This document shows, one piece after another, positions 6,496 through 13,280 of a DNA stretch of 42,480 nt. How positions within the stretch are numbered: the stretch's first letter is position 1; the number at the start of each line of letters is the position of its first letter. The stretch covers positions 1 to 42,480 of IMG/VR virus record IMGVR_UViG_3300034272_002144; one strand, 5' to 3'. Below the pieces are notes generated by a model. It worked only from the letters and a program-made list of their open reading frames with translations. It searched no databases and was not told the DNA's origin. This DNA is from a virus. The position numbers and the translations under genes are program-made.

Positions 6496-6821
6496 CACTC
6501 AGCCTCCAGCTGCGGCCCCGGCAGGCGCTCAGCGACGGGCACCGGCTCGATGGCGGGGCGGCCCCAGCGGGAGAGGACGGCACGAGCGTAGTCCTTGTCG
6601 GTGCTGAAAGGGTCTTCAAACACAGCAACGGCCAAGGCCATTAGCTCCTCATCCGTCGGCCCCTGCGGCTCGGGCTGGGCCAGGGCGGCGCGGGCTTCAG
6701 CCGCCAACGCATGAGTCTCGCTGCGATCATCCATCAGGAGCTGGCGGTAATGATCCAGCTCATCAGCCATGCGGGCGCACAGCGCTCGCCAGTTGGTGGG
6801 AGTGGGGTGGTTTTCAGTCAT
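6495..6821 (-). CDS. DUF551-like picocyanobacterial/phage protein, C-terminally short
   Basis: 108 residues from the ATG at 6821 (MTENHPTPTNWRALCARMA), which overlaps the previous gene by 8 bases; two upstream in-frame starts would extend into that gene. The body EARAALAQPEPQGPTDEELM and YARAVLSRWGRPAIEPVPVAERLPGP is typical of a cyanobacterial family in which VPVAERLPGP leads into a DUF551-type domain of 40-60 residues. Here the protein stops at QLEAE directly after that motif, so the domain is absent. Function unknown. Confidence 0.75.
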   Translation of the reverse strand: MTENHPTPTNWRALCARMADELDHYRQLLMDDRSETHALAAEARAALAQPEPQGPTDEELMALAVAVFEDPFSTDKDYARAVLSRWGRPAIEPVPVAERLPGPQLEAE

Positions 6822-6990
6822 TGGTTTCAAACTCGAAGTACTCGTCAATGTGCAGCCAGATGGCGTCCCACATGGACTCCCTCAGGCCACTCTCTGTGGG
6901 CTGGTCAACGTGCTTGTGAGCACGACGCCAACCGTCACGGAGCCCTTCCTCGATGCAACGCTCAAGGAGGGCACGCTCGTTGACTCGCAT
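6814..6990 (-). CDS. 58-residue hypothetical protein
   Basis: The frame reads MRVNERALLERCIEEGLRDG then WRRAHKHVDQPTESGL and ends HIDEYFEFETND. Its ATG shares a base with the sigma-factor stop (TGATG) and its stop overlaps the next ATG by eight bases, so it is clearly embedded in a translationally coupled run. The sequence is helical and charged, with no known motif. Cotranscription with the sigma factor might hint at a regulatory partner, but that is only position. Confidence 0.7.
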   Translation of the reverse strand: MRVNERALLERCIEEGLRDGWRRAHKHVDQPTESGLRESMWDAIWLHIDEYFEFETND

Positions 6991-7598
6991 CAGGCGAACG
7001 CCGCCAGCTCAGGGTACAGCTTGCGAGCACGAGCTGAGAACTTGACAACGTAGGAGTGGACAGCCTGCTTGGACAGACCGTACTTTTCTGCAATCTCGCA
7101 GTTGCGAAGCTCCTCGCGACCGAACAGGCCGAACTTATCACAGAGCACCTGGGCTCGCTTACTCGTCAGGTCGCCACAGATCTCGAGCATCATCTCCTTC
7201 ACTTTGCCTTCGGGAATATCCATCGACACCTCCATGGAGATTGAGGGGTCCTCCAGCTTTCCACTGCGTTTGAGTGATTCGTAGCTGGTAGTGAACTTCG
7301 GGTGCTTTTTCTCCTTGCGAGCGAGCCCTTGGACTGCACCCCGGACGCACGGGAAGGCCAGGGTCATAAACTTGTATCCACGCTCGGGTTGGAACTTCTG
7401 GATGGCCTTGAAGACCCCCAGGCGACCCTCTTGGATGAGGTCGTCATAGCTGTGCTTGGAAGCCATCCAACCGTACTTGCGAGCGGTTTTGTGAACGAGT
7501 GGCTCGTACTGTTTAATGACGCGAGCCAGGGCACGTTGGTCCCCCGACTTGGCCTTTTGAATCAGCTCCAGCTCAGACATTTTCTTGGTGTTAAGCAT
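6990..7598 (-). CDS. RNA polymerase sigma factor, gp55-like
   Basis: 202 residues with a sigma-70-type layout: region 2 at about residues 10-95 (LIQKAKSGDQRALARVIKQY, DLIQEGRLGVFKAIQKF, then FMTLAFPCVRGAVQ in the -10-binding helix), a linker, and region 4 at about residues 140-195 with a helix-turn-helix (RNCEIAEKYGLSKQAVHSY). No region 1 is present. This is the size and plan of the late-transcription sigma factors of T4-type cyanophages. It should redirect host RNA polymerase to phage late promoters; the GGGTAAAAY motif seen seven times here is a candidate target. A second ATG (7580) may be the true start because the promoter lies very close to the first ATG. Confidence 0.88.
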   Translation of the reverse strand: MLNTKKMSELELIQKAKSGDQRALARVIKQYEPLVHKTARKYGWMASKHSYDDLIQEGRLGVFKAIQKFQPERGYKFMTLAFPCVRGAVQGLARKEKKHPKFTTSYESLKRSGKLEDPSISMEVSMDIPEGKVKEMMLEICGDLTSKRAQVLCDKFGLFGREELRNCEIAEKYGLSKQAVHSYVVKFSARARKLYPELAAFA

Positions 7599-7604
7599 GT
7601 ATGA

Positions 7605-7633
7605 ATCTTACCGCGGTTTGGGTGAGTTGTAAA
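7605..7633 (-). promoter_or_regulatory. Sigma-70-like promoter before the sigma-factor gene
   Basis: Minus-strand TTTACA, a 17-base spacer and TAAGAT. The -10 ends seven bases before the ATG at 7598, so the transcript would be leaderless or would use the internal ATG at 7580. A GGTTAACC palindrome lies four bases upstream of the -35. Confidence 0.6.
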
Positions 7634-7737
7634 GGGCGGTTAACCGTCTGCATGAGAAGCACCGCCTGAACACCTTATAACTATAAGCCCTTCCAAACCG
7701 ACCTGAGCCGCGTTCTGTGTCAGTTCCTCAACTGACC
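7634..7737. other. Intergenic stretch with inverted repeats
   Basis: About 100 bases without a gene. It contains the palindromic CTTATAACTATAAG (7675-7688), a GGTTAACC palindrome and the complementary arms GGCGGT and ACCGCC on the two sides of a 15-20 base loop. No T-tract follows any stem in the transcribed direction. It may be a regulatory or RNA-structure region ahead of the sigma gene. Confidence 0.4.
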
Positions 7738-7956
7738 TCACAGACCGTCCATGCTCAAGCCTGCCTCTTTATAACGTGACTCCCACGTCTGCCCACCTTC
7801 CTCCCCCCGAAGCGGGTTGATACACGGTTTTGCAGAATCTAAACGATTGCACACCAATCCTGCAAGGTCCAACTCGCGGGCTTCTTTCCCTGTGGACCAG
7901 TACAACTGATCATTAACCCAGCGGGCTCCGCACGTCCCGCACTCCTTGATTTCCAA
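7738..7956 (-). CDS. Small conserved cyanophage protein with Cys pairs
   Basis: 72 residues, probable start TTG at 7956 preceded by GGAGG with a six-base spacer (a longer open frame extends upstream but only as a shadow of the deaminase gene). Visible pattern: KECGTCGARWVND, LYWSTGKEARELDLAGLVCN, then CINPLRGEEGGQTWESR. The CGxCGxRWVN...LAGLVCN...CINP pattern is one I recognise from cyanophage genomes; the four cysteines suggest a zinc site. It overlaps the deaminase 3' end by 44 bases. Function unknown. Confidence 0.72.
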   Translation of the reverse strand: MEIKECGTCGARWVNDQLYWSTGKEARELDLAGLVCNRLDSAKPCINPLRGEEGGQTWESRYKEAGLSMDGL

Positions 7957-8467
7957 GGTCAACCTCCGAATAGTAAAGGATTTGCACTCCAGACTCAACC
8001 AAGATATCACTGGCGATTTGGAAGTTCGCCCTCCACCTTTCCGGAGACAACGCCGGATTTGGACAAACGACCACCTCCACACCTGCCTGAATCAGGGCGG
8101 CAGCGCACTGACTGCAGGGTGGGAAGGTTACATACGCGGTGCAGGATTCTGTGTTAGCACCATTTTTTGCTGCGTTGAACAGAGCGTTCTTCTCAGCATG
8201 TACGACGATAGCCAACTTGTACTCTCTATTTTCGTACAAGTCAAGTGAGTCGGACAGTGTGGCTGGAAAGCCATTGTAACCCGTTGCCAGGATACGACGG
8301 TCTTTCACCAACACACAACCAACTGTCGTCCCAGGGTCCTTGGACCAAGACCGGACTTCCTCAGCGATGCGAAGGAAGCGACGGTCCCAGTGATCAAGAA
8401 AGACATTCGGCGACACCGATGAGGTCGTAGAAGTCGACGAGGGATGATCCGAAGTTGTTTGCGACAT
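7913..8467 (-). CDS. Deoxycytidylate (dCMP) deaminase
   Basis: Zinc-dependent deaminase converting dCMP to dUMP, feeding thymidylate synthesis by ThyX. Landmarks are WDRRFLRIAEEVRSWSKDP, VKDRRILATGYNGFP, the zinc/catalytic HAEKNAL (H90, E92 counted from the ATG at 8467) and PPCSQC (C118, C121). The N-terminal ~20 residues are only Ser/Thr-rich and lie over the preceding gene, so the true start may instead be the GTG at 8416, just before PNVFLDHWD. No good ribosome-binding site decides between them. The last ~15 residues after YYSEVDLG overlap the next gene and look unconserved. Confidence 0.88.
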   Translation of the reverse strand: MSQTTSDHPSSTSTTSSVSPNVFLDHWDRRFLRIAEEVRSWSKDPGTTVGCVLVKDRRILATGYNGFPATLSDSLDLYENREYKLAIVVHAEKNALFNAAKNGANTESCTAYVTFPPCSQCAAALIQAGVEVVVCPNPALSPERWRANFQIASDILVESGVQILYYSEVDLGNQGVRDVRSPLG

Positions 8468-8645
8468 CTCGCTTGCTTTTGAAGTTCTGCCCGTAGTGAT
8501 CAGTGGAGTCAACGAAGCCATCCCAGTTTGCTTGGAGCTCAGCTAGACCGAACTCCACCTGGATGAAGGAGAGGACCAAGGCTAGGTCCTCATCTTTCGC
8601 AGCGATGGCAAACACATGGTCAAGGGAGCACTGAGAGGCTTTCAT
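8394..8645 (-). CDS. Hypothetical protein
   Basis: 83 residues, acidic, with a helical N-terminal half (DHVFAIAAKDEDLALVLSFIQVEFGL) and WDGFVDSTDHYGQNFKSK in the middle. No family recognised. It is the first gene after a promoter and overlaps the dCMP deaminase start by 74 bases if the ATG of that gene is used. Confidence 0.6.
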   Translation of the reverse strand: MKASQCSLDHVFAIAAKDEDLALVLSFIQVEFGLAELQANWDGFVDSTDHYGQNFKSKRDVANNFGSSLVDFYDLIGVAECLS

Positions 8646-8666
8646 CGTGGTTTACCAGTCAAGGTG

Positions 8667-8694
8667 AGTATAGGGGTGGGGCGAGGGGGTAAAC
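8667..8694 (-). promoter_or_regulatory. Early/middle-type promoter before the deaminase genes
   Basis: Minus-strand GTTTACC directly follows the mazG stop (TGA), then 15 bases and TATACT. Between the -10 and the ATG at 8645 there is a reversed copy of the box (GGTAAACC), so the promoter is framed by an inverted repeat that could bind a regulator or fold in RNA. Confidence 0.65.
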
Positions 8695-9024
8695 TCAGCG
8701 GTTATCGCCGGAGCCGCTCAGAACACCACGTTCTTGACGAGAGCGGAGCTTATCCAGGTTCATCTGCAGGATTTCCTCCAGGTTGTAGTCCAGCTCGTAA
8801 GCCAGAACAGCCACGTACCAGCAGACATCCGAGAGCTCCTTGGCAATCTTCTCTCGGTCAGGGTCTGTAAGGATTCCATCGCCATCGCGGATAATCTTTT
8901 TGACCTTCTCAGCAACCTCGCCAGCCTCTCCCACGAGGCCAAGGGCGGGGTAGATGAAGTTGGAACCCATGTTAGGGTAGATGGCGGTCCGGAGAGCGCC
9001 GGTCTGATACTCGTTGGCTTGCAT
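8695..9024 (-). CDS. mazG: MazG-like nucleotide pyrophosphohydrolase
   Basis: 109 residues, a single all-helical NTP-PPase domain. The Mg-binding signature is GEAGEVAEKVKK (E33, E36) followed by KELSDVCWYVA (E63, D66), the EExxE...ExxD arrangement of the family. Cyanophage MazG proteins have been linked to control of dNTP pools or alarmone levels in the infected cell. The ATG at 9024 is nine bases from the stop of the upstream gene. The C-terminal tail RSRQERGVLSGSGDNR is typical of phage MazG. Confidence 0.92.
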   Translation of the reverse strand: MQANEYQTGALRTAIYPNMGSNFIYPALGLVGEAGEVAEKVKKIIRDGDGILTDPDREKIAKELSDVCWYVAVLAYELDYNLEEILQMNLDKLRSRQERGVLSGSGDNR

Positions 9025-9032
9025 GTCGTTAC

Positions 9033-9551
9033 TTAGTTAGATTCGTATTCAGTGTAAAGGAGGTTACCCTCCTCCATGTCCTCCCAACGGAGGTAAGCGT
9101 AGTTGATAAACACCCGGACCTCATCCAGGTCTTTCCGGGCGAGTTTGGCCCAGTGAAGGGCGATGTGGCTCAGGATCTCCACGTCCACATGGAACCGACG
9201 TATGTCAGCCATTGGGAAGCAGAATGTAATAGAGAATCCTTCCTCCCTGTCGTTTCGAATATAGGCGAAGACTCCGGTTAGCCCGAAGTACTCAGGGAAG
9301 TTAAAAGTCTCTTCTACACGATCCGTGTGAGTCAAGCAGGCAATGACCTTCCTGTACTCTTCCGAGCTCTCAGCGATACGCCGGAGATAACTCAAAGAGT
9401 CTTGGTAGGTGTCTGAGTGAGAGTGCTCGTGAGGGCAGAACAGAACGTTGGCTCCGTGGAACACGGTGGCGTAACGCTGTGATTGACCACGGCGGGCAAC
9501 AAGGTCTTTGAGAAACGCTGCCGGGTCCTTTACCGGTTGTGACTTCGCCAT
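9033..9551 (-). CDS. Hypothetical protein upstream of mazG
   Basis: 172 residues, not recognised. It has a helical start (PAAFLKDLVARRGQSQR), a His/Cys element (VLFCPHEHSHSDTY), beta-rich central text (FSITFCFPMADIRRFHVDVE) and a helix-strand ending (LSHIALHWAKLARKDLDEVRVFINYAYL). The HxALHWAKL...VRVFINYAYLRWED segment is faintly like the nucleotide-binding end of thymidylate synthase folds, but no catalytic cysteine context supports this and ThyX is already present. Placed between two small genes with gaps of 3 and 8 bases. Confidence 0.7.
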   Translation of the reverse strand: MAKSQPVKDPAAFLKDLVARRGQSQRYATVFHGANVLFCPHEHSHSDTYQDSLSYLRRIAESSEEYRKVIACLTHTDRVEETFNFPEYFGLTGVFAYIRNDREEGFSITFCFPMADIRRFHVDVEILSHIALHWAKLARKDLDEVRVFINYAYLRWEDMEEGNLLYTEYESN

Positions 9552-9554
9552 GGT

Positions 9555-9773
9555 TTACGATGCGGAAGGGAAGAAGGCGTCCCCACTGGTGTGAGGATTC
9601 TTCTGCTGCTTAGTTCGAGGTGTCAACTCATCACCTTTCCTCGGGTACTTGGCGATGTTGTGAATAACCTCGTTGACTTTGTTCTTGCTCTCGAAAGAGA
9701 AGTCGCCGAAGTAACGGCGGACGGAGTCTCCCCCGTCCTGATCCGCCGGTACGCCCGAGGAGAGATTGCTCAT
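9555..9773 (-). CDS. Small hypothetical protein
   Basis: 72 residues, polar, rich in Ser, Lys and Asp; one likely helix around residues 28-42 (ESKNKVNEVIHNIAKY). Its ATG shares a base with the upstream stop (TAATG). No family recognised. Confidence 0.6.
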   Translation of the reverse strand: MSNLSSGVPADQDGGDSVRRYFGDFSFESKNKVNEVIHNIAKYPRKGDELTPRTKQQKNPHTSGDAFFPSAS

Positions 9774-10159
9774 TAGCCCAGAGGCAAACGAAGTGAAGGA
9801 ACGTAGCCGTTTTCGCTCACACGGCGAACGCCGATGATGAAACGACCAGTGAAGTGCTCACCCTCTTTCGGCAGGATGTAAAGCCACTTCACGAGTTGCC
9901 AAAAGGGAACTAGGAAGAAGGAGTGCTCCAGGTCTTCGCAACCCTTGGCGTAAAGCTTGCACAGCAGGCGAGGAGTGAACATGGAACAGAAGACTTCCAC
10001 GTCCTGCACGGTGCCGATCTTATCAGCGAGACCAGCGGGGTCATCGATGCAGGTGAAGCCTTCGGACTCAAGCTGCTGTTTTAGACGCAGTTGCTTCTGC
10101 GACTCGTATGTGTAGGCATCCACAGTTTCTTGGGGAACGGTGATAGTTGACATTGTCAT
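9773..10159 (-). CDS. Hypothetical protein coupled to the helicase gene
   Basis: 128 residues from the ATG at 10159, which has a strong GGAGG eight bases upstream and overlaps the helicase stop by four bases (ATGA); a longer frame starting at 10249 is unlikely. Sequence landmarks are QKQLRLKQQLESEGF, CIDDPAGLADKIGTVQDVEVFC, and FFLVPFWQLVKWLYILPKEGEHF, then a basic strand GRFIIGVRRV. The tight coupling suggests a replication accessory protein, for example a helicase loader or clamp-associated protein, but no motif shows this. Confidence 0.7.
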   Translation of the reverse strand: MTMSTITVPQETVDAYTYESQKQLRLKQQLESEGFTCIDDPAGLADKIGTVQDVEVFCSMFTPRLLCKLYAKGCEDLEHSFFLVPFWQLVKWLYILPKEGEHFTGRFIIGVRRVSENGYVPSLRLPLG

Positions 10160-12144
10160 TTTACCCCCTCCACCGAGTAGATCTTTTCGCGGGCTGCCTT
10201 GCGGAACTTCTCCGCACGGTCTGGTGAGTAATTCTTGTTTGAAAGCCATTCGTCATAACATTTGACAGAGGAAGAGAGTATCCTCTCATGGTCCTGCTGA
10301 TTAACAGTGTCCAACAGGAAGCTGACCTCCTCAGTGATCTCACCTGTGGCGTGACGCATATTCTCCCAGTTCTCGACAACGTAGGTCATGCCGCCGCCGA
10401 TCTTGAAGCCGTCTCGCATGATGATCATCTCCATCATGCTCTTGATAGTCTCGGGAGCGGTCTTGCCTCCGCTGTAGGAGTTGACATTCTCGCCATACCA
10501 GTCGATGGACTTCTTGACGGACTCCCACCGAAGCTCACGGAATCCTTGGTAGTAATGAGTGGACGGACGTCCTGCCTCCTCCCACCGACGCTTCATCTTG
10601 TTCATCAACTCGTAACAAGACGGGTCAACGCCAACGAAGTAAAGCGAGTTCAGGTGTTCCGCAAGGACCTCCGGCGTAAGCTCGGGAGTTTCATAGTCCT
10701 CAGCTCCTGTGCGGAGGGCGTGTGCGAAAGCCATCGCGTTGACGAGAGCCTGCGTGACGTCCGCCTTGAACCGAATCCTCTGCCGAGTCGTCCAGTACCG
10801 CACTTCGACCTGGAGCCGGTTAATTGCCGGATCTTCAGTGTCCGTAATGACCTCCCAGAAGCGATCAGTCGCGAGCCGTAAACACCAGAGGTAAAGAGCC
10901 TCCGGAGCGACGCCGAGTTTGTTGGCCAGGAACGGAATATGAGCACGCGGCCGCAGGTCTGGAGAACCCTCCGACGCAGTGCCCTGTAGGTGCTTCTGAT
11001 TCTTGAATACCTCGTACTCCCGATAAGTTGACAGGATCTTGATGCGATCGATAATCCCGGGGTCAAGCTCATAGGCAAAGTTCGCATTCCAGTCGTTCGA
11101 GTTGACGATAATCGTGCAGCGGGGCCAGATCTGCTCAGCGTTCTGAAACTTCTCTTCCGCTTGAAACAGACCGTTGGTGATGAGGATCTTGGTCTCTTCG
11201 GCGGACAAGAACGCTCGCAGAGACTTCATGGCGGTGTCGTCTTTGTAAGCGACGTCAGCCAAGGCAGCCGCCTTGAGACCGAAGCGATCCTCGGTGGACT
11301 TGAAAGTGTGAGTGTTGAATCCGCACTTCGAGAAGGCGGCAGTCATGCCGTTGAACACGGTGGACTTGCCAAGGCCAGCGTCCTTACCGACAACCACAGC
11401 AGCCATACGAGCGGTGTGATCTACGGGAGAACTGAATCCAGGTGGCAGATGATTCGCTCGCCCAACGCCAACTCGCCCGAGGATGAGTTTGAGCAGTTCA
11501 CGCTCCGCGTGAGGGAAGATGGTGAAGACATCCTCAAGACCAACATCGTGAAGGACAGGGTCAAACCACTTCCGAGCAGGAACCCAAAGACGAGGATTCC
11601 GAACCGGATGGTTCCCGGTGAGGGTGCCGTCTGGATCAAACGTTTGACCATAGTCGAGAACGTCATGGATGTTTTGGTTGGACTGAATCCGCTTCATCTT
11701 GAGCAGACGGTCCGTGAAGCAAAACAAGTCGTTCTCTCCACCCTTCGGTCGAAACAGCGGTTGCCAGAAGTCACGGACTTCGCTCTCGGCAGAGTCGAAG
11801 ACGCCTTCAATTCGTTTGAAGTCCTCCAGTGTTGAAATATCTTGGAGCGGTTGGAAGCTCGACGGATAGGTAATCCCCTTGACTGCCGGAGGTGGAGCTG
11901 GTCGGAGAATCCTGTGATTGATGTGCTCTGCACCTTCGCAGAGTTCGATTGTGTAGAAGTGCGACTTCAGCAGGTCCACGCCTTTCGTGTAGAGCTCAGA
12001 AAGGTTCGTGGCTGCTGGACGCTCTTCAGGGTCTTTTTTGTTCTTCTTGAATCGCTCACCTCGTGGTTTGCGTTCTTTGACCTCGGTAAGGATACTCATT
12101 GACTGCGGGTCAGAGAGCGGTCCACCTGAGAAACGGTCTGTCAT
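10156..12144 (-). CDS. SF3-like P-loop ATPase, probable replicative helicase
   Basis: 662 residues. A central ATPase core carries Walker A GKDAGLGKS (residues 253-261), a Walker B-like LADVAYKDD (295-303), the sensor/motif C strand CTIIVNSN (343-350) and an Arg-containing DPGIIDRIKIL (361-371) that could supply the arginine finger. The spacing of A, B and C within about 100 residues is the superfamily 3 pattern, the helicase type of small DNA viruses, D5-like primase-helicases and some phages, not of DnaB. The N-terminal ~200 residues lack an obvious primase motif; the C-terminal ~250 are helical. It sits after the ssb-like gene with its own promoter. Helicase activity is inferred. Confidence 0.75.
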   Translation of the reverse strand: MTDRFSGGPLSDPQSMSILTEVKERKPRGERFKKNKKDPEERPAATNLSELYTKGVDLLKSHFYTIELCEGAEHINHRILRPAPPPAVKGITYPSSFQPLQDISTLEDFKRIEGVFDSAESEVRDFWQPLFRPKGGENDLFCFTDRLLKMKRIQSNQNIHDVLDYGQTFDPDGTLTGNHPVRNPRLWVPARKWFDPVLHDVGLEDVFTIFPHAERELLKLILGRVGVGRANHLPPGFSSPVDHTARMAAVVVGKDAGLGKSTVFNGMTAAFSKCGFNTHTFKSTEDRFGLKAAALADVAYKDDTAMKSLRAFLSAEETKILITNGLFQAEEKFQNAEQIWPRCTIIVNSNDWNANFAYELDPGIIDRIKILSTYREYEVFKNQKHLQGTASEGSPDLRPRAHIPFLANKLGVAPEALYLWCLRLATDRFWEVITDTEDPAINRLQVEVRYWTTRQRIRFKADVTQALVNAMAFAHALRTGAEDYETPELTPEVLAEHLNSLYFVGVDPSCYELMNKMKRRWEEAGRPSTHYYQGFRELRWESVKKSIDWYGENVNSYSGGKTAPETIKSMMEMIIMRDGFKIGGGMTYVVENWENMRHATGEITEEVSFLLDTVNQQDHERILSSSVKCYDEWLSNKNYSPDRAEKFRKAAREKIYSVEGVK

Positions 12145-12167
12145 AAGTGGTTTCAGACGGCGTAGGC

Positions 12168-12196
12168 ATTATAGCAGAAAAGGGAGCCCGGAAACC
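12168..12196 (-). promoter_or_regulatory. Promoter for the SF3-like ATPase gene
   Basis: Minus-strand TATAAT, 23 bases before the ATG at 12144, with GGTTTCC as the -35-like box 16 bases upstream. The box lies in the loop of the terminator hairpin that ends the ssb-like gene. Confidence 0.6.
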
Positions 12197-12204
12197 GGAC
12201 CCCC
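12178..12204 (-). terminator. Intrinsic terminator after the ssb-like gene
   Basis: The minus-strand RNA folds as GGGGGUCCGG-UUU-CCGGGCUCCC, a ten-pair stem with two G-U pairs and a three-base loop, followed at once by UUUU. It lies 27 bases after the stop codon at 12231. It is the only hairpin with a U-tract that I found in the window. Confidence 0.8.
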
Positions 12205-12230
12205 TCGGTGTGTCAACTATCAGGTGTGGA

Positions 12231-13190
12231 TCAGAAATCCAGGTCGAAGCTCTCAGCGTCGTGAACGAAGCTGGTGCACTTCAGTGTGCATTTCGCGGTG
12301 GCGAATCCGTTCCATTCCCCGTGTTCGCGAACTGCCAGGAAGGCAGGCTTGTCAGGGGTAACTTCCGGATCAGCTGCCAAGATTTTCTTCAGGGCAGCGT
12401 TAGGCTTCACCACACAGAAGTCGCTGATCTCGATCTCCACATCCGTCCACTCACCGTCGACTTGTTGACGAACGGGGGCAGTAAAGGGCTCGGTGATTAC
12501 GGCTTGCATGAAGTAATCCATGCCGTATTGACCGTCCTTGGAGCGGATCTGAGTGATGGTATATTCACCGATCGGTAGGTAGGCAACCTTGACGAAGGGT
12601 CCTTGTAGGCGTTCGCCAGATGACTCACTACGCTTGGAGGGGTCACTTGCGACTTGGACTTGCTCAGCAATCGCATCCGGGTTCTCAGACAACAGAACGT
12701 CGAGGATGTCACCGGTGAGGCGATTCTCGAAGTCAGCACTGCGAACAGGCACGGGGAGGGAGAACAGAGTTCCTCCTTCACTGACTGCCACGTTGAGGAC
12801 GGGCTCGGTGTACTTACCGATTTGCTCTTCCTTGAACGCGAGCTTGAGTCCCTTTTGGCCAGTGGCCACAGAGAGTTTTCCATCACCGACGGTGAGGGGG
12901 ATATCTTCGTTGCCCCACCGCACAATCAGACCTTTATCCTCTGTGGAAAAGACTGTTGGGCTATACAGACGCTTGAAGGTTCCGTTTGCATCCGAACGCA
13001 CTGTGAAAGTAGTGCCTTCTTCAGGGAGTTCGTTGCCTGTAAGACCTTTGTAGATGGCGTTGAGTGCCACCTTGTAGGTTTCTGGAAGAGCACGATTCGG
13101 GATGTCAGTAAACGGCTTGGAGTACTGACGAGCCTCAAGGCGAGCCCTGTTCTTTTCGTCCAGGGTGGGCAGAATCTTTTGAGTTTTCAT
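12231..13190 (-). CDS. Candidate single-stranded DNA-binding protein with DLDF tail
   Basis: 319 residues from the ATG at 13190; a GTG 21 bases upstream is possible but less likely. Two beta-rich halves: the first includes TTFTVRSDANGTFKRLYS, the second reads GEYTITQIRSKDGQYGMDYF then AVITEPFTAPV and resembles an OB-type barrel. The C-terminus is acidic and aromatic, ...AESFDLDF, as in single-stranded DNA-binding proteins whose last residues recruit partners (bacterial SSB, T7 gp2.5). Its own promoter, terminator and position before the helicase fit an abundant replication protein. The family assignment is inference from these features, not from a recognised domain. Confidence 0.6.
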   Translation of the reverse strand: MKTQKILPTLDEKNRARLEARQYSKPFTDIPNRALPETYKVALNAIYKGLTGNELPEEGTTFTVRSDANGTFKRLYSPTVFSTEDKGLIVRWGNEDIPLTVGDGKLSVATGQKGLKLAFKEEQIGKYTEPVLNVAVSEGGTLFSLPVPVRSADFENRLTGDILDVLLSENPDAIAEQVQVASDPSKRSESSGERLQGPFVKVAYLPIGEYTITQIRSKDGQYGMDYFMQAVITEPFTAPVRQQVDGEWTDVEIEISDFCVVKPNAALKKILAADPEVTPDKPAFLAVREHGEWNGFATAKCTLKCTSFVHDAESFDLDF

Positions 13191-13251
13191 TGTTAGCTTT
13201 GAAGGGAGCACACGTTGACCCGAGCCCTATTGCCCGGCGTGAGCTGATTGT

Positions 13252-13280
13252 ATTATACCGGGGTGAGGGGGAGGTAAACC
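13252..13280 (-). promoter_or_regulatory. Promoter for the ssb-like gene
   Basis: Minus-strand GGTTTACC, 15 bases from its TTTACC to TATAAT, with the shared flanks GGTTTACCT and GGTATAAT. It lies over the last codons and stop of the homing-endonuclease gene, 62 bases before the ATG at 13190. Confidence 0.7.

Noticed and set aside
8397-8416. ATG near 8402 as start of a gene in another frame over the deaminase
   Set aside because: Out of frame with the deaminase and the frame closes without a recognisable product.
9033-9551. Thymidylate synthase (ThyA-like) remnant
   Set aside because: Only a weak resemblance of one C-terminal segment; no catalytic Cys context, and ThyX is present elsewhere.
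11161-11835. 224-codon plus-strand frame opposite the SF3-like ATPase
   Set aside because: The minus-strand frame carries clear ATPase motifs; the plus-strand frame has none.
12654-13196. Long open frame on the plus strand opposite the ssb-like gene
   Set aside because: It is the antisense shadow of a well-supported minus-strand gene, with no start signal and no recognisable protein text.
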